From positions 1,799,942-1,863,941 of the forward strand of contig BFEA01000232.1 of the NCBI GenBank assembly GCA_003427395.1: a stretch of DNA of 64,000 nucleotides. Direction: 5' to 3'. Source of the DNA: Chara braunii. Its lineage: Eukaryota; Streptophyta; Charophyceae; Charales; Characeae. Under the pieces are notes generated by a model. It did not search any database, was not told where the DNA came from, and was given only the letters and a program-made list of their open reading frames with translations. This document shows, piece after piece, positions 33,119 through 43,859 of the stretch; positions within the stretch are counted from its first letter, which is position 1; each line of letters opens with the position of its first letter. The translations under genes were made by a program, and so were the position numbers.

Positions 33119-34019
33119 CTAGTGAAGATGTAGATGTCCATCATCGCAGTAAGGGAAGTCGCATACATATCTCGTCTTCCCGTTGCGCAGTGTCACATCC
33201 TTGGGTCCGGAGGCTGAATAATCCAGACGACGGTAAACACATCGCAATTCGTTGTCCCTATGTTCGACTGTGAAATTTATTTCTTCACAATGATAAAAGA
33301 GGCAGTGAAGTTGCTGGTGCTCCAAGCAGTTAACCCTCAAATCCAACTCATCCTTAAGCTCAGGATCTATGGCTAAGCCTATTTTTGAACCGCACAAGGG
33401 AACCAGTAAGCCCTGATGTGTGAAACGCTTGAAATGAAGTGAGTTTGGCACAGTGAAATTCCTCCCTTGCGAGGAAAAAATATATTATTCTTTGACCGTC
33501 CACCTTCACGGCAGTGAAGAGCGTTACCACCGTGGTGCCACGATCACACTCCCTCACTCGATCGAAGTAGTCTATGATTACCAGCGTCGACTTCGTCGGT
33601 TTCCCGAGGCAAAACCAGGCACAAAGTTTTGGATACAACTTGTCCTGCGGCGTCCACTTTAGTTTTTCACATAGAATGTGTCATGCTTCCACCATCTAAG
33701 AAGTTTGGACGGGTTCCTCTTCGACGGGTTCCCTCTTCAGAAGTGACTCTAACCCGATAGGGCATGCGCGTACATCCTTCATCAGATTGTACAGGTACCA
33801 AAAGTTCGACCCTGTATCACGACAAATCTAAAGGGGTCCGTCTTTCGCACTTTGCCACGAAGGGATTTTCCCGTCGTTGGCAACCTCATTTTCGAGGTGC
33901 ATGTAGTCACGGTGCACACCAGAACGCTCAATGTCTTCCCAAATATTTTTTGACAAAATGATGAGATCGGTGTCTGGCGTTGAGGAGTTTCTACTCTGAG
34001 ACGAAGTATCGCCATCCAT
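33119..34019 (-). pseudogene. Tandem family member D (unknown protein)
   Basis: Starts MDGDTSSQSRNSS at 34019. Family blocks in order: DLIILSKNIWED; after stops, GSNFWYLYNL; LCAWFCLGKP; LVIIDYFDRVRE; TTVVTLFTAVKVDGQ; FLAREEF; then, after a frameshift near 33400, ELKDELDLRVNCLEHQQLHC, FTVEHRDNELRC and the Cys/His end CDFPYCDDGH. About 300 residues if joined. It aligns along its length with the members at 34593-35513, 35959-36889 and 37522-38426. Stops at ~33840 and ~33720 and the frameshift make it a pseudogene as read. I do not recognise the family. Confidence 0.65.
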
Positions 34020-34140
34020 TCTACATGAGCGGAGCAATGCAAAGAAGTGTGTTAGTTGAGATTCTCCAAGTGCATAAAAAAAAAAACGAGTGCATAAAAA
34101 ACAAATACACGATCTTGTCGGATGCACAAAAGCGTTCGAT

Positions 34141-34580
34141 AACTAGGAATAGATTCACACTTCGCAAGAGAGTGCAAATTCTATAATCGCCGCCCAATCT
34201 CCACTTATTTTTCACACGTCATTCATGTGGTTTGATAAGTGAGAATAGATTCGCACTTCGCAAGAGAGCGCAAATTCTGCAATCGCCTCTTAATCTCGAC
34301 TCATTTCCAACACGTCATTGATGTGGAACGGTCAGAGTACTGTCCTATTGAGGACCACTTTCCTTACAAATATCCAATATGTCCGTTGCGACAGTACGGA
34401 CAATCATATACATCACGCTTCCGTCCGTAACCGCCGCTTAATATCGACATATTTTCCCCACGACATTCATGTGGTTCAATAAGTGGGAATAGATTCGCAC
34501 TTCGCAAGAGAGCGCAAGTTCTATAACCGCTGCTTAATCTCGACTCATTTCGAACACGTCATTCATGTGAAACAGTCAGA
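34141..34580. repeat. Spacer repeat with TTCGCACTTCGCAAGAGAG motif, three copies
   Basis: Units near 34147, 34241 and 34486 each carry 'aatagattcgcacttcgcaa', 'gagagcgcaaattct', then 'gccgcttaatctcgac' and 'acgtcattcatgtgg'. The same opening words occur in the spacers at 35686 and 37303. They lie downstream of family member C and upstream of member D, so they may be part of the duplicated gene unit. Confidence 0.75.
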
Positions 34581-34592
34581 CTACCATTTTCC

Positions 34593-35513
34593 TTATAGAT
34601 ATTCAGGATGCCCGTTGCGACAGTACGGACAATAATATACATCATGCTGCCGGTCGTCGACAAACATAACTTCTTTCGTACTCGACAGACGGTGCTCCTC
34701 CTCTCGAAAAATAGCCTTTAAGTTGTGGTCCCTATGTTCCACTCTCAAGGAAATTTTGCCACAGTTATCGAAAAAGTAGTGCAACTGAGAGTGCACCAAA
34801 TAGTCGACTCTGAAGTTCAACTCCTTCCTTAATGTCGCATCTTGTGATAACCGATCTCTGAAGCGTCCGAGCACACCCTCGACCGTGGTGCTGCGAAACG
34901 CTTGCAGAGAATTGGGGGTTCCTCCTCGGAATTCCTCCGTTGCAATGAAAAACACTTTCATGTTTTGACCGTCAACCTTCACGGTCGTGAACAGCGTCAC
35001 GACCGTCGTGGTTCGGTTCAATATCCGAATGCGACCGTAATAATCTATGATGACCGGTGCAGACACAACCGGTTGTCCCATGCAAAACTAGGCACATAGC
35101 TTTACGTGCCCCCTGTCGGTAGTTGACCATCTATGCTTTGCACAGAGGACACGCCACGCGTTCGTCATCTCTTCAGGAATGGCAGGTTCCAGATCTCCGT
35201 CCTCGCTGATGGGCTCTACTTCAATTTCGTCTTCCAAGGAGTACAAGTACGAGAAGTTCCAACCCATATCTCTATTGACCACAAGGTCATCCGCGGTGGT
35301 GCCCATTCTAAATATCACGGAAACTTGCACCTCCGGTGCAACATCCGATTCCGAATCGATGTTCAGATATTGGAGTGAATAGTTCACTCACTCATACTCC
35401 CATATATTCTTGTCCAAAATGAAGAGACCGAGATCGGGAATCCAGTCTGGAGAGACGCCGCCGTGAGACGAGCTGAAAGCGCTTGCGTGGGCCGATGTCT
35501 GGTTTGAGTTCAT
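34593..35513 (-). CDS. Tandem family member C (best preserved, unknown protein)
   Basis: The start at 35513 reads MNSNQTSAHASAFSSSHGG, as in member B (MNSNQTS). Only two stops interrupt ~300 residues: one after a FILDKNIWEYE block (near 35390) and one just before FCMGQPV (near 35085). Then 162 uninterrupted codons follow: VIIDYYGRIRILNRTTTVVT, LFTTVKVDGQNMKVFFIATE, ELNFRVDYLVHSQLHYFFD, LRVEHRDHN and the end YYCPYCRNGHPEYL, a CX2C..H motif. It looks like an alpha/beta protein with a C-terminal metal-binding-like end. Function unknown. If the two stops lie in short introns, it could be functional. Confidence 0.6.
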
Positions 35514-35585
35514 CCTGCATTACGTGAGGAAGCACGAGGTAGCGTGTTAGCGATGACACACAGCGAGTCTAGCAGGACTGGCAAC

Positions 35586-35960
35586 TGCGAGTATACTCCC
35601 ACTTATGCCAGTTCATTATGAAGAGAAGTCTCACACATCTATTGAACGGAACAATGAAGTGGCCTATTGGATGTCTGATAACGGAGAATAGATTCGCACT
35701 TCGTGACAGGGTGGTCGTATTCCCGATTGTGCAAGGTACAAGAGAAGTGAAAACGAACTCCCGTTCTCAATGGAACAGTAGAAAGGCCTACCAGGGATGA
35801 AGGTTTGGTTGGAGTTCATCCTGCATGATGTGAGGTAGCACGAGGTGGCATGTTAGCGATGACACCCACGCAGTCTAGCAGGAATGGCAATTGCGAGTAT
35901 ACAGTCACTCCCAATTATGCAAGGACACACCTTCTCAAAGGAACAGTGGAAATGCCTACT
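35586..35960. repeat. Conserved spacer between members B and C
   Basis: 35586-35705 ('gcgagtatactcccactta', 'tcagttcat', 'gtctcacacatctat', 'agaatagattcgcacttcg') recurs at 37195-37325. A second block at 35818-35910 ('gttcatcctgcatgatgtga', 'agcacgaggt', 'gtctagcaggaatggcaa') recurs upstream of the starts at 35513 and 37126. It includes an extra fragment of a family start near 35820. This is probably the promoter/5' region of the duplicated unit. Confidence 0.7.
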
Positions 35961-36889
35961 AGGGATGTTTGTCTTCATAGTAAGGACAATCATATATTTT
36001 TGTCAAAGTATAAGGGAGCACTTCCACCTTCTTAGTACCCGATCGGTGATAGTCATCTTTGTGGAAAACAACCTCCACGTTGTGATCCCTATATTCGAAT
36101 ATCCATAATATATCATCGCAATTATCGAAAAGGTAGTGCAACTGACTATGTACCAAACAGTCGACGATTAACTTGAGCTCCTTTCTAAGAGTCGCCTCTA
36201 AGGATAGTCGAGTTCAGAATCGCCCTAGAGCACCAGCAAGAGTCGGCCTGTGAAACGCTTCCGCGTGATTGAGGGTGACACCTCGGTACTCCTCCCTTAC
36301 AACGAAATGAGCTTTCATTTTTTCGACCATCGACCTTGAAGATCGTAAAAAGCGTCGTAACGGTAGTGTTGCGATTCAACATCTGAATTCGACCATAGTA
36401 GTCAACGATGACTGGGGTCTACAACTCCGGTTTTCCAAGACAAAACCATGCATATAGCTTTACGTGGCTCCTGTCTTGGGTTGGTCATCGTAGGATGGTG
36501 CAAAGGGTGTTCCAAGTGTTAATCATCTCCGTTGGAGCAACAACGTCCTCTGGCTCGTTATCATCCTCCTCGCCGCCGTCAGGATCGACCTCAACCTCTT
36601 TCTGCAGCGAGTACAGGTACCAGAAGTTCGACCCGTTATCCGAAGCGACCACAATTTGTCCGTCATTGTCATAGGTTGAACGCATGGAGATTTCCCCGTC
36701 CAGCACAACACCGCTTTCAATGTGCAAATATTTATGGTCAATGCTCACGAGATGGTTCTCCCATATATTTTTGTTCAAAATAATGAGAACATGTTCGGGA
36801 GACTGTGAGACGTCGTGTGCAGAGGAACAGTTACTCGACTTGCTTGGGTGACACGGAGTGCAAACAGTTGAAGTCTGGTTGGAGTTCAT
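35959..36889 (-). pseudogene. Tandem family member B (unknown protein)
   Basis: An intact 134-codon N-terminal half (36485-36889) reads MNSNQTSTVCTPCHPSKSS, VLIILNKNIWENHLVSIDHK, GSNFWYLYSLQKEVEVDPDG, a Glu/Asp stretch, and MINTWNTLC. The C-terminal half is broken: VKLYAWFCLGKP near 36455, MLNRNTTVTTLFTIFKVDG (36325-36382), then in another frame FHKDDYHRSGTKKVEVLP and YDCPYYEDKHP (35959-36156). Ordered blocks match members A, C and D. Frameshifts near 36325 and 36160 and a stop make it a pseudogene as read. Confidence 0.65.
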
Positions 36890-36999
36890 CCTGCATTACG
36901 TGTCGAAGCAATAAATGTCATGTTAGAGATGATGCGAGTGTGTGAAGCACGCGACACATGCGGGGGGACTATGCGAAAAATGACATATCAAGTAAAGGA

Positions 37000-37126
37000 A
37001 ATGAGGGTGAGCACTGCACATGACAATAACGACGTGAATTGCGAGATCGGGAATCCGGTTTGGAGAAACGGCGCCGTGAGATGAGCAGGAAGTACTTGCG
37101 CAGGCCGAGCTGGGGTTAGACTTCAT
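37000..37126 (-). pseudogene. 5' fragment of a fifth family member
   Basis: MKSNPSSACASTSCSSHGAV and SPNRIPDLAIH align with the start of member C (MNSNQTSAHASAFSSSHGG, PDWIPDLG), and the bases upstream of the ATG ('cctgcattatgtgaggaag' in plus orientation) are conserved as well. After ~35 codons the similarity ends. A partial duplication, so the cluster has at least five units. Confidence 0.65.
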
Positions 37127-37521
37127 CCTGCATTATGTGAGGAAGAACGAGGTACCATGTAAGCAATGACGCACAATGAGTCTAGCGGGAATGGCAACTA
37201 CAAGTATACTCCCACTTATGTCAGTTCATAATGAAGTGAAGTCTCACACATCTACTAAAAGGAAGAATGAAACGGCCTACTGGGGTCCGATAACTGAGAA
37301 TAGATTCGCACTTCGTTATAGAGTGTCCGTACTCCCAATTGTGTGAAGGGCAGAAAAAGAGAAAATAGTAAACCCTCGAGGTGGAAACAGTGACAACAAT
37401 GACGAGTTAACTCAGACTAATGTGAACAACGAGGTCATCGATAAACCACGAGGTTTTCCTAAGAGTACAACAGCAAAGTACGAACTAACTCGGAGTCGTC
37501 GATATCTCTAAATAGGAAGGC
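37127..37521. repeat. Spacer with conserved blocks and a sequence shared with 47.6 kb
   Basis: 37130-37325 repeats the B/C spacer. At 37446-37496 a 51-bp piece ('ccacgaggttttcctaagag', 'tacaacagcaaagtacgaac', 'taactcggagt') matches 47611-47661 in inverse orientation at 47 of 51 positions. Confidence 0.75.
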
Positions 37522-38426
37522 TCACATAGCATGTCGGGGCGAATAGTGTCTATCGTCAAAGTAAGGACAATCATAGATTTGTCTCCGCCTACCACCTACA
37601 AATTCCAATGTTTGGACACCCGAACGGTGATACGAAACTTTTCGTAGAGTGTACTCATTGTAGTTGTCCTTGTTTTCCAACATGAAGAATATCTCCTCAC
37701 ATAATCCGAAACGGAAGTGAAGTTGGACATGCACCAAACAGTCAACCCTTAGATTCATTTCTTTTGCGACTGAAGGATCTATTTCAAATCGATCACGAAA
37801 GCGCTTCAGAGCACTCGTGGACGTGGGCTCGCGAAAGTCTTCCCTCATAAGAAAGAAAACTCTCATTCGCTTACCATCAAGCTTGGCCGCCGTGAAAAGA
37901 GTTAGTATAAGGGTACCACGGTTGAACAAACGAACCCGTCCATGGTAGTTTATGATCACAGAGAAAAGCAACTGTGGCTTCCTGATGCAGTATCAAGTGC
38001 AAAGTTTAGCATGTTGGTCGTCCACACAATCTCAGTCTTGTTCTAAGCGCAATGAGTCCCATGTATCTACCATATCCTCGACATCGATCTTCTCCTCCTG
38101 ACTGGATAGAACTTCCCAAAGTTGGACCTCTTCTAAACTCCAGTAGAGGGACCACATATTTGACCCTTTATCGTGAACTATTGTAGTTTGTTCATCAATA
38201 ACACATGTTTCGGGTTCAATGTAACCGTCGAGGCTGACCCAACTTCAATATGCTGATAATCGGTTTCAAGACTGACCAAACCTCGTGCCCAAATATGTTT
38301 GTTTATGATGATAAGATCACTGTCCACATTCTCGATCGAAAAGGAATACTCGCTCACGTAAGATGAGGTTTCGTAGGACATTGTCTCGTATACAACGTCG
38401 CACGATGGTGCATCGTCCTCATCCAT
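37522..38426 (-). CDS. Tandem family member A (unknown protein)
   Basis: Starts MDEDDAPSCDVVYETMSYET at 38426. The 5' ORF includes DLIIINKHIWARGLVSLETD and stops near 38178. A middle stretch (SNMWSLYWSLEEVQLWE, DTWDSLR) is in another frame. Then 149 uninterrupted codons (37522-37971) give VIINYHGRVRLFNRGTLILT, LFTAAKLDGKRMRVFFLMRE, EMNLRVDCLVHVQLHFRFG, and the end IYDCPYFDDRHYSPRHAM. Most diverged of the four members, which suggests older duplication. It has no signal peptide or membrane segment. Unknown function; the D/YDCPY..D.H end is the most constant feature. Confidence 0.55.
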
Positions 38427-38840
38427 CCTACAGGACAAGAAATCAGAATTAGTTCGCAGTTAACGTTTCGTCATTATCTTTATGGAGTTCGTAGCTAACA
38501 AATCCGAATCAGTTCACATTTAACTAAATGGGCACGTCAGACGGACCAGAAAGACGGTCGTCCCCCAGGGCCACAACTGCTTTCTCGCAGACGGATGTCG
38601 GTATTGTAAAGCCTGTCACGAATTTGCTTTCATCCGTTCCTTATGGAAGGGTCTTCTCCAGGAATAAGCCACGGTTTCGGCATGTTGCCATTGTTCCTCG
38701 TCTGAAGTGGAAAATTTCCACCTCTTCATCCAAGCGTCGGAGTACCTTTCGCGAAGATAAGACGAGTGACATGTAGGCACCCACCACTGTATACATAAAC
38801 AACCAAAATTAGGACAGAAACGGTCGTCGACAACCTCAGA
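38427..38840. other. Spacer between family cluster and transposase-like gene
   Basis: Only an 82-codon plus-strand frame (38528-38776) with Ser/Arg-rich composition and no domain. Confidence 0.4.
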
Positions 38841-41037
38841 CTATGCTCCACCTACCCAAAATGGGACACCTTGAGACAGTTCCTCATCGGGTGGCCTAAC
38901 AATCACAAAATCACCTTTGTTTGTATGACGTCGAGGGTCAAAGTTCACTTTTGGACGGCCCCCTCTCGGTCCTACATATATAAGCGAAGCCTCAGAGTCC
39001 AGCAAAGGAGGGTTGATATCTTGAACTTCGACCACAGTTTCGACTGATTGTGGCCAGAAGATGTGAGGGTAGATCTCGAGCTCGTCCGCCCCGAGGACAT
39101 TCTCTTCCTTCCCCTTTTTCGTCTCCTTCTTCTTTTGCTCTTGCATCATATCGTCCGCCTTGACGAAAATGAGTTTCCAGTAAGACAAAGCATTCTCCCG
39201 CTTGTCGACCTCCTCCTTCCGATATGTCAGCCACATGTGTCTATGTTGTTCGAGGACGTCCAAGAATTTTTGAACACTGTCACAAGCCATCCGAAAATCC
39301 TCTTTAACGACACGGGAAATAACATATGGTTATGGAGGGGAGGTAGGGCCTGCATACTCTCCATCAACAACCGGGAACCAGTGAACTGGTATTCCTTCTA
39401 GCATCCATTCCGCATCGGTGCAGGACTTTTTGTACACCATGACGAGATTACCGTCCCACATAAAGAATTTGAAGAGATGCGGTTTCGACACGCCGACGAT
39501 GCTTTTGCCGACGTATTGATCCACTACTCGGCGCCAATCGGCAATGTGATCGAGCTCGGTGCACTTCGACGTATCTTGTGTGACGACTCGATAAGCGAGA
39601 ACAACTGCTTCATGGTGTAAGCATCGTTGTCCTTCAACTTTTTCGAGAAAACACTAAAAGTCGCGTCTATGTCGGTATGTGTCTGGTCAACGAGCATGAA
39701 CACCACTTCTACCTCTTCGAAACTCCCGAATTTCACCAAAAGTGAGGCGAAGCACATAAGGTATTGGTTTTTGTTTTCCCTCCAGCAGTTGTCTGCTTGG
39801 ATTTGGAGGTGGCGCGATCATTTTTGTCTCGCCGCTTGCAACTCACATAGAGTCCGCACGTCATGGTACCATCGGAACCGTGCGCATAGAAAAACAAATA
39901 CGTGTAAACATAAATGAACGTTTTCCTGCCGTGAGCTATAAATGCTGTAAGGTTCGTTTTCATCATCATGTCGTGTTGATGATCCCGAGAGTATTTATAC
40001 ATGTCGATGTAAGGAATGATTGTCTTTTTCTGATCCATTCCATTCACTATAAAACAAAGGTATTCCGCGGGGTTCAAAATGGAACGAAGTTTCCAGTCAG
40101 CGTAATCCGTACGGTGAACGACCTGATCCAGTTGGTGTTTCGATGCTTTTCATCGAAATCCTTACTGTCACAAAGGCAAAGGGCGTTATCTCTGGTCCGT
40201 CTAAGGCGGACGCACTCGCCATTCTTTGTGAACGAGTTGGACTTGGCAAGGTCGGCTTGCAACAAGTACTTCCTCCATACTCCATATGGAGTAGAAAACG
40301 TGCTCCAAAACGATGGTCTGACCCGCTACTTCCAAGTCCGCCTTGATGGACTCGTAGACAAGGAGCTTCGTAAAATAACCAGGGAATCTGACTTTAACTC
40401 TCTATGACGTCCCCCTCACAACCATTGCGTTAGGCATAGCATCTTAATGTTCTTCCACGAACCTTGTCACACGAGCCAGCATGGTCACATACTCCGGTCT
40501 TTGGTTCAACAATCCCCATCGACCATGTTGGCCACGGACGAACCCGTCCAACTTGTACTTGTTATAATGATGGTATGTGTTACGGCATATCCCTATTATT
40601 TTACACCAACCGGCGATGCACACATGACGCTTGCACTGCACTGGTTCAACTCTTTCCAGACCACCGTCGAGGATAGTGAAATGATTGGCAAGGGTTTGCA
40701 TCCACCACTCGATCCTCCTTTCGAGGGACATTTCATAATAAGTTTTGCGCACCAGTTTTATATCATCAATGGTTAAGACCCGAAGACACTTGTTCTTACA
40801 ACATTTGTGAGTTGGGACGAACGCAATCTTAGTTTCATTCAATCGACATTTGACCCTCTTCGAATGTTCTGACTTTCTAACCAGCCTATTTTTTCGATTA
40901 TATCTTCTCCTTTCTCCACGTAGGGGATGAGACAAAACCTGACCAATTGCTTCGGGAGTTCCAAGAAGAGTCGTAGTCGGGGACCGCTTCGCTGCATCTA
41001 TAAAATCAGATCTGTCCGTGGGAGCGGTCCTCAGCAA
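38841..41037 (-). pseudogene. Transposase-like gene (GMDQ / HTDIDATFS type)
   Basis: Minus-strand blocks in order: CCKNKCLRVLTIDDIKLVRK with a C-rich start and ICRNTYHHYNKYK (40444-40790), an N-terminal zinc/helical region; TKLLVYESIKADLEVAGQTI and VFYSIW (40260-40380); NSFTKNGECVRLRRTRDNAL (about 40180-40245); EYLCFIVNGMDQKKTIIPYI (about 40010-40070), FFYAHGSDGTMTC (about 39850-39890); VEVVFMLVDQTHTDIDATFS (39640-39720); VSKPHLFKFFMWDGNLVMVY (39440-39510); and an intact 149-codon tail ending GDFVIVRPPDEE...PFWVGGA (38841-39290). This is the layout of the DUF7869-type transposon proteins common in animals, fungi and early plants. DGMDQ and the HTHEDID motif probably carry the RNase H-fold acidic residues; here D is N in NGMDQ and the first H is Q. 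Several frameshifts make it inactive as read. Confidence 0.7.
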
Positions 41038-41094
41038 ATCAGATTGGGAGGACTAAGATAAACCGTAAAAATCTGTGTCCACAAAACCAATCTG

Positions 41095-41637
41095 TCAATT
41101 TCTCGTTGCACTCGTGGCTATCATCGATGGAGCATGCACGTGGATCTGCGAACTCAACAAACCTAAGGGAGAGTCAAATTTTCTGGCTTCACATGCAATT
41201 CTCTTACCTATCTCGGCACTTTCACACGAACGTTTCATTGCGTGATCCCGATAATACCCGTTTCTATCGGATGTACCGCACTGTTCCCGATCAGATCCGT
41301 TTTTATCGGGCGTACCACAAAAGTCTATATCCACCAATAAGCGACCATTGTCAAATGTTAGGGGTTGGGTAACTTCAATGCTTTTACACAGTCGACCCGT
41401 TGTCCGTACGAGATCTGATCCAGTCGTTTCGGACACACCAAAAAAATCTTTGTCCACGAACATCAATCTACTGGGAATCAGCTGCACATCCCGATTACCC
41501 TCACTATCGGGGATTAGCGCTTTAGATACGCGCTGACCGTCGGGAACTTCGGTAAAACGAAAAAAATGACATTGACTGGACGTCGTAAAGGAGCCTGAAT
41601 GATTTGTCGGGTTCAACATCGAGAACTCCCTTTTCAA
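41095..41637 (-). CDS. Upstream ORF with VD.DF.G repeats; possible leader of the transposase-like gene
   Basis: A 180-codon ORF ending ~58 bp before the transposase-like ORF. It contains diverged ~45-residue repeats: FVDKDFFGVSETTGSDLVRT, LVDIDFCGTPDKNGSDREQC, and a third copy FVDTDFYGLS just past the stop (about 41045-41085) that leads straight into the next ORF (SDLLRTAPTDRSDF). The repeat crossing the stop indicates the two ORFs were one. The beginning (MKREFSMLNPTNHSGSFTTS) shows no domain. Function unknown. Confidence 0.5.
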   Translation of the reverse strand: MKREFSMLNPTNHSGSFTTSSQCHFFRFTEVPDGQRVSKALIPDSEGNRDVQLIPSRLMFVDKDFFGVSETTGSDLVRTTGRLCKSIEVTQPLTFDNGRLLVDIDFCGTPDKNGSDREQCGTSDRNGYYRDHAMKRSCESAEIGKRIACEARKFDSPLGLLSSQIHVHAPSMIATSATRN

Positions 41638-41639
41638 AT

Positions 41640-42099
41640 CACGAGGCCATTCACATGGAGCTTCCGGGCTACAGTCACAAGAACTACGTTCTCAAACATC
41701 GTTTTCTCCGTGTTGTCGTGGAGATGGTGGTGGCGTGACATAGGGGACGGTTTGGATACCCATTTGAAGAGATGATTCACATGAAAATTGTACCACAAGA
41801 AAATCACGTGAACATATAACGAGGTCAGGGAAAGAAACAAGAGGGAGTAAACTCACATTTTTAATATTTATCACAAAACAATAAAACAACATTATTTGAA
41901 TCCATTTCGTTTTCTTGGGCTCGTGTAATCTATGTATATGCGAGTTTATTCGCTCTTTAACCAACCTGGGACGTTGTGACACTTCCAGACCCTGATTTAA
42001 AGGTCACGTGGTCTCACAAGTCTTACTCCTCTCCTTCTTGTTCTCCTGTGCTAGTTGAAGGATTGCTCTTCCTTATAGTTAGTTTAATGTGCAAGTGGT
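41640..42099. other. No supported gene
   Basis: Short frames only, no repeats recognised. Confidence 0.5.
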
Positions 42100-43700
42100 T
42101 TGGATAAGTCCGAGTGAACTCACACTTTTTCTCTGATGCACGTTGATTGTCGCGCATGTTTATGCAAGAGCACAAGTGCGAGTTGACTCGAACTTATTGA
42201 CGATGCAATATGAAACAGGTTCGTGGATGGTTCAACAACGAATCGACTTGCACATAAAATAAGGGGCGTACTACATTCCGACGAAAGTACAAGTGCGAGT
42301 CATTCGAGACACCGATTCACCATACACTAAAATTTAAGAGCGAACAAACTCACACATAGAGGACGGATGGTGCGTCGCATTTAGGGAAGATCACAAGTGT
42401 CAGTTGACTCAGATTTATGCACCATACAATTGGAAATAAATTTGTGGTTGGTTCAGCAACAAATAGACTCGCACATTGAATACGTGGCATGAAGATCATT
42501 TCGGTGAGAGTACAAGTGCGAGTTGATTCAGACTTATTCACCATACAGTAAGAAATAAGGTTCCTGGTTGGTTCAAAAACGAATAAATTCACGCATAGAA
42601 AAGTGCGTCGCATCTAGGGGAGATCACAAGTTCGAGTTGACCCGGACTTATGCCCTATAAAGTTGAAAATAGATTCCTGATTTGTTAAATAGCAAATAGA
42701 CTCGCACATTGCATGCATAGCATGAAGAGCGTTTCAGTGAGAGTACATGTGCGAGTCGATTCAGACTTATTCACCATACAGTTGGAAACTGGTTCCTGGT
42801 TGGTTCAACAACAAATGGACTCGCACATTGAATGCGTACCATAAACAACATTTCGGCGAGAGTACAAGTGCAAGTTGATTCGGACTTATTCACCATACAG
42901 TAAGAAATCAGGCTCTTGGTTTGTTCAAGAGCGATAGCGAATAAATTCTCATATGTGAATTTTTTTGGCCCGACCGTAGAAGTGCGAATTCATTCGGACG
43001 AAATTAAGTTCCTGGTTGGTTCAAGAGCGAATGAATTCGCACATACAAAAGGTCTAGATTTTTATCCGACGAGAAGAAGCGAGAGTACCGAAAAATTTAG
43101 GAGCGAATAGACTCGCACATAGATTACGGCTGGAGAGCACAAGTGCGAGTTGAGATGGACTTATGCATCATACAATTTACATAGATTTCTAGTTGGTTCA
43201 ACAACAAATAGACTCGCGCATTGGATATGTAGTATGGAGAGCATTTCGGCGAGAGTACAAGTGCGAGTTGATTCGGACTTATTCACCATATAGTAAGAGA
43301 TTAAGTTCCTGATTGCTTCAAGAGCGAATATATTCGCACATAGAAAAGGACTACCTTTTTTTGGGCCGAGAAGAAGCACAAGTTTACTCGAGTATTTCGA
43401 TTTCCAGATTAAGAGTACAAATCCGAGCTAATTCAGACTTATCTACTATACAGTAAGAAATTTAGAGGCCTGATTGGTTCAAGAGCGGATAAATTCACAC
43501 TTAAAATGAGCATTTCGATTTCGAAACTGAGAGTACCAGTGCGAGTTGATTCAGACTTATTCACAGTACAGTAAGAAATTAGATTCCTGGTTGGTTCAAT
43601 AGCGAATAAATTCACATATAGAAAATGACTTCATTTTTTTTTTGCCAAGAAGAAGAGCGAGTTTACTCGGACTTGTTCACCACACTCATTTCGATTTCGA
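42100..43700. repeat. ~117-bp tandem array carrying the TGCGAGT dyad
   Basis: Dyad-bearing unit starts occur near 42177, 42293, 42397, 42515, 42630, 42748, 42867, 42981, 43147, 43261 and onward (typical spacing 114-119 bp). Each unit has 'aagtgcgagttgattcggac', 'ttattcaccatacagt', 'agaaat.aggttcctggttg', 'gttcaa.agcgaataaattc', 'gcacatagaaaa' and a variable 20-40 bp. About 13 units, all in one direction, diverging toward the right. Confidence 0.85.
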
Positions 43701-43859
43701 AACTCCAGGCATACCCGACAAACATTCTTATACGTAGGCAAGCCTAATCCGTGAATCTCACAACTGCAAGCATATTTGACAATTATCTAGTTTATAGGCA
43801 ACTCTAAGCATATCCGGTTGCCATATCAGTGTACCGATCCGAAATCGCAACCAACAATT

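Noticed and set aside
42100-43700. CRISPR-like array because a palindromic motif recurs at ~117 bp
   Set aside because: Spacers are similar to each other, the unit is too long, the genome is eukaryotic, and no cas gene is present.
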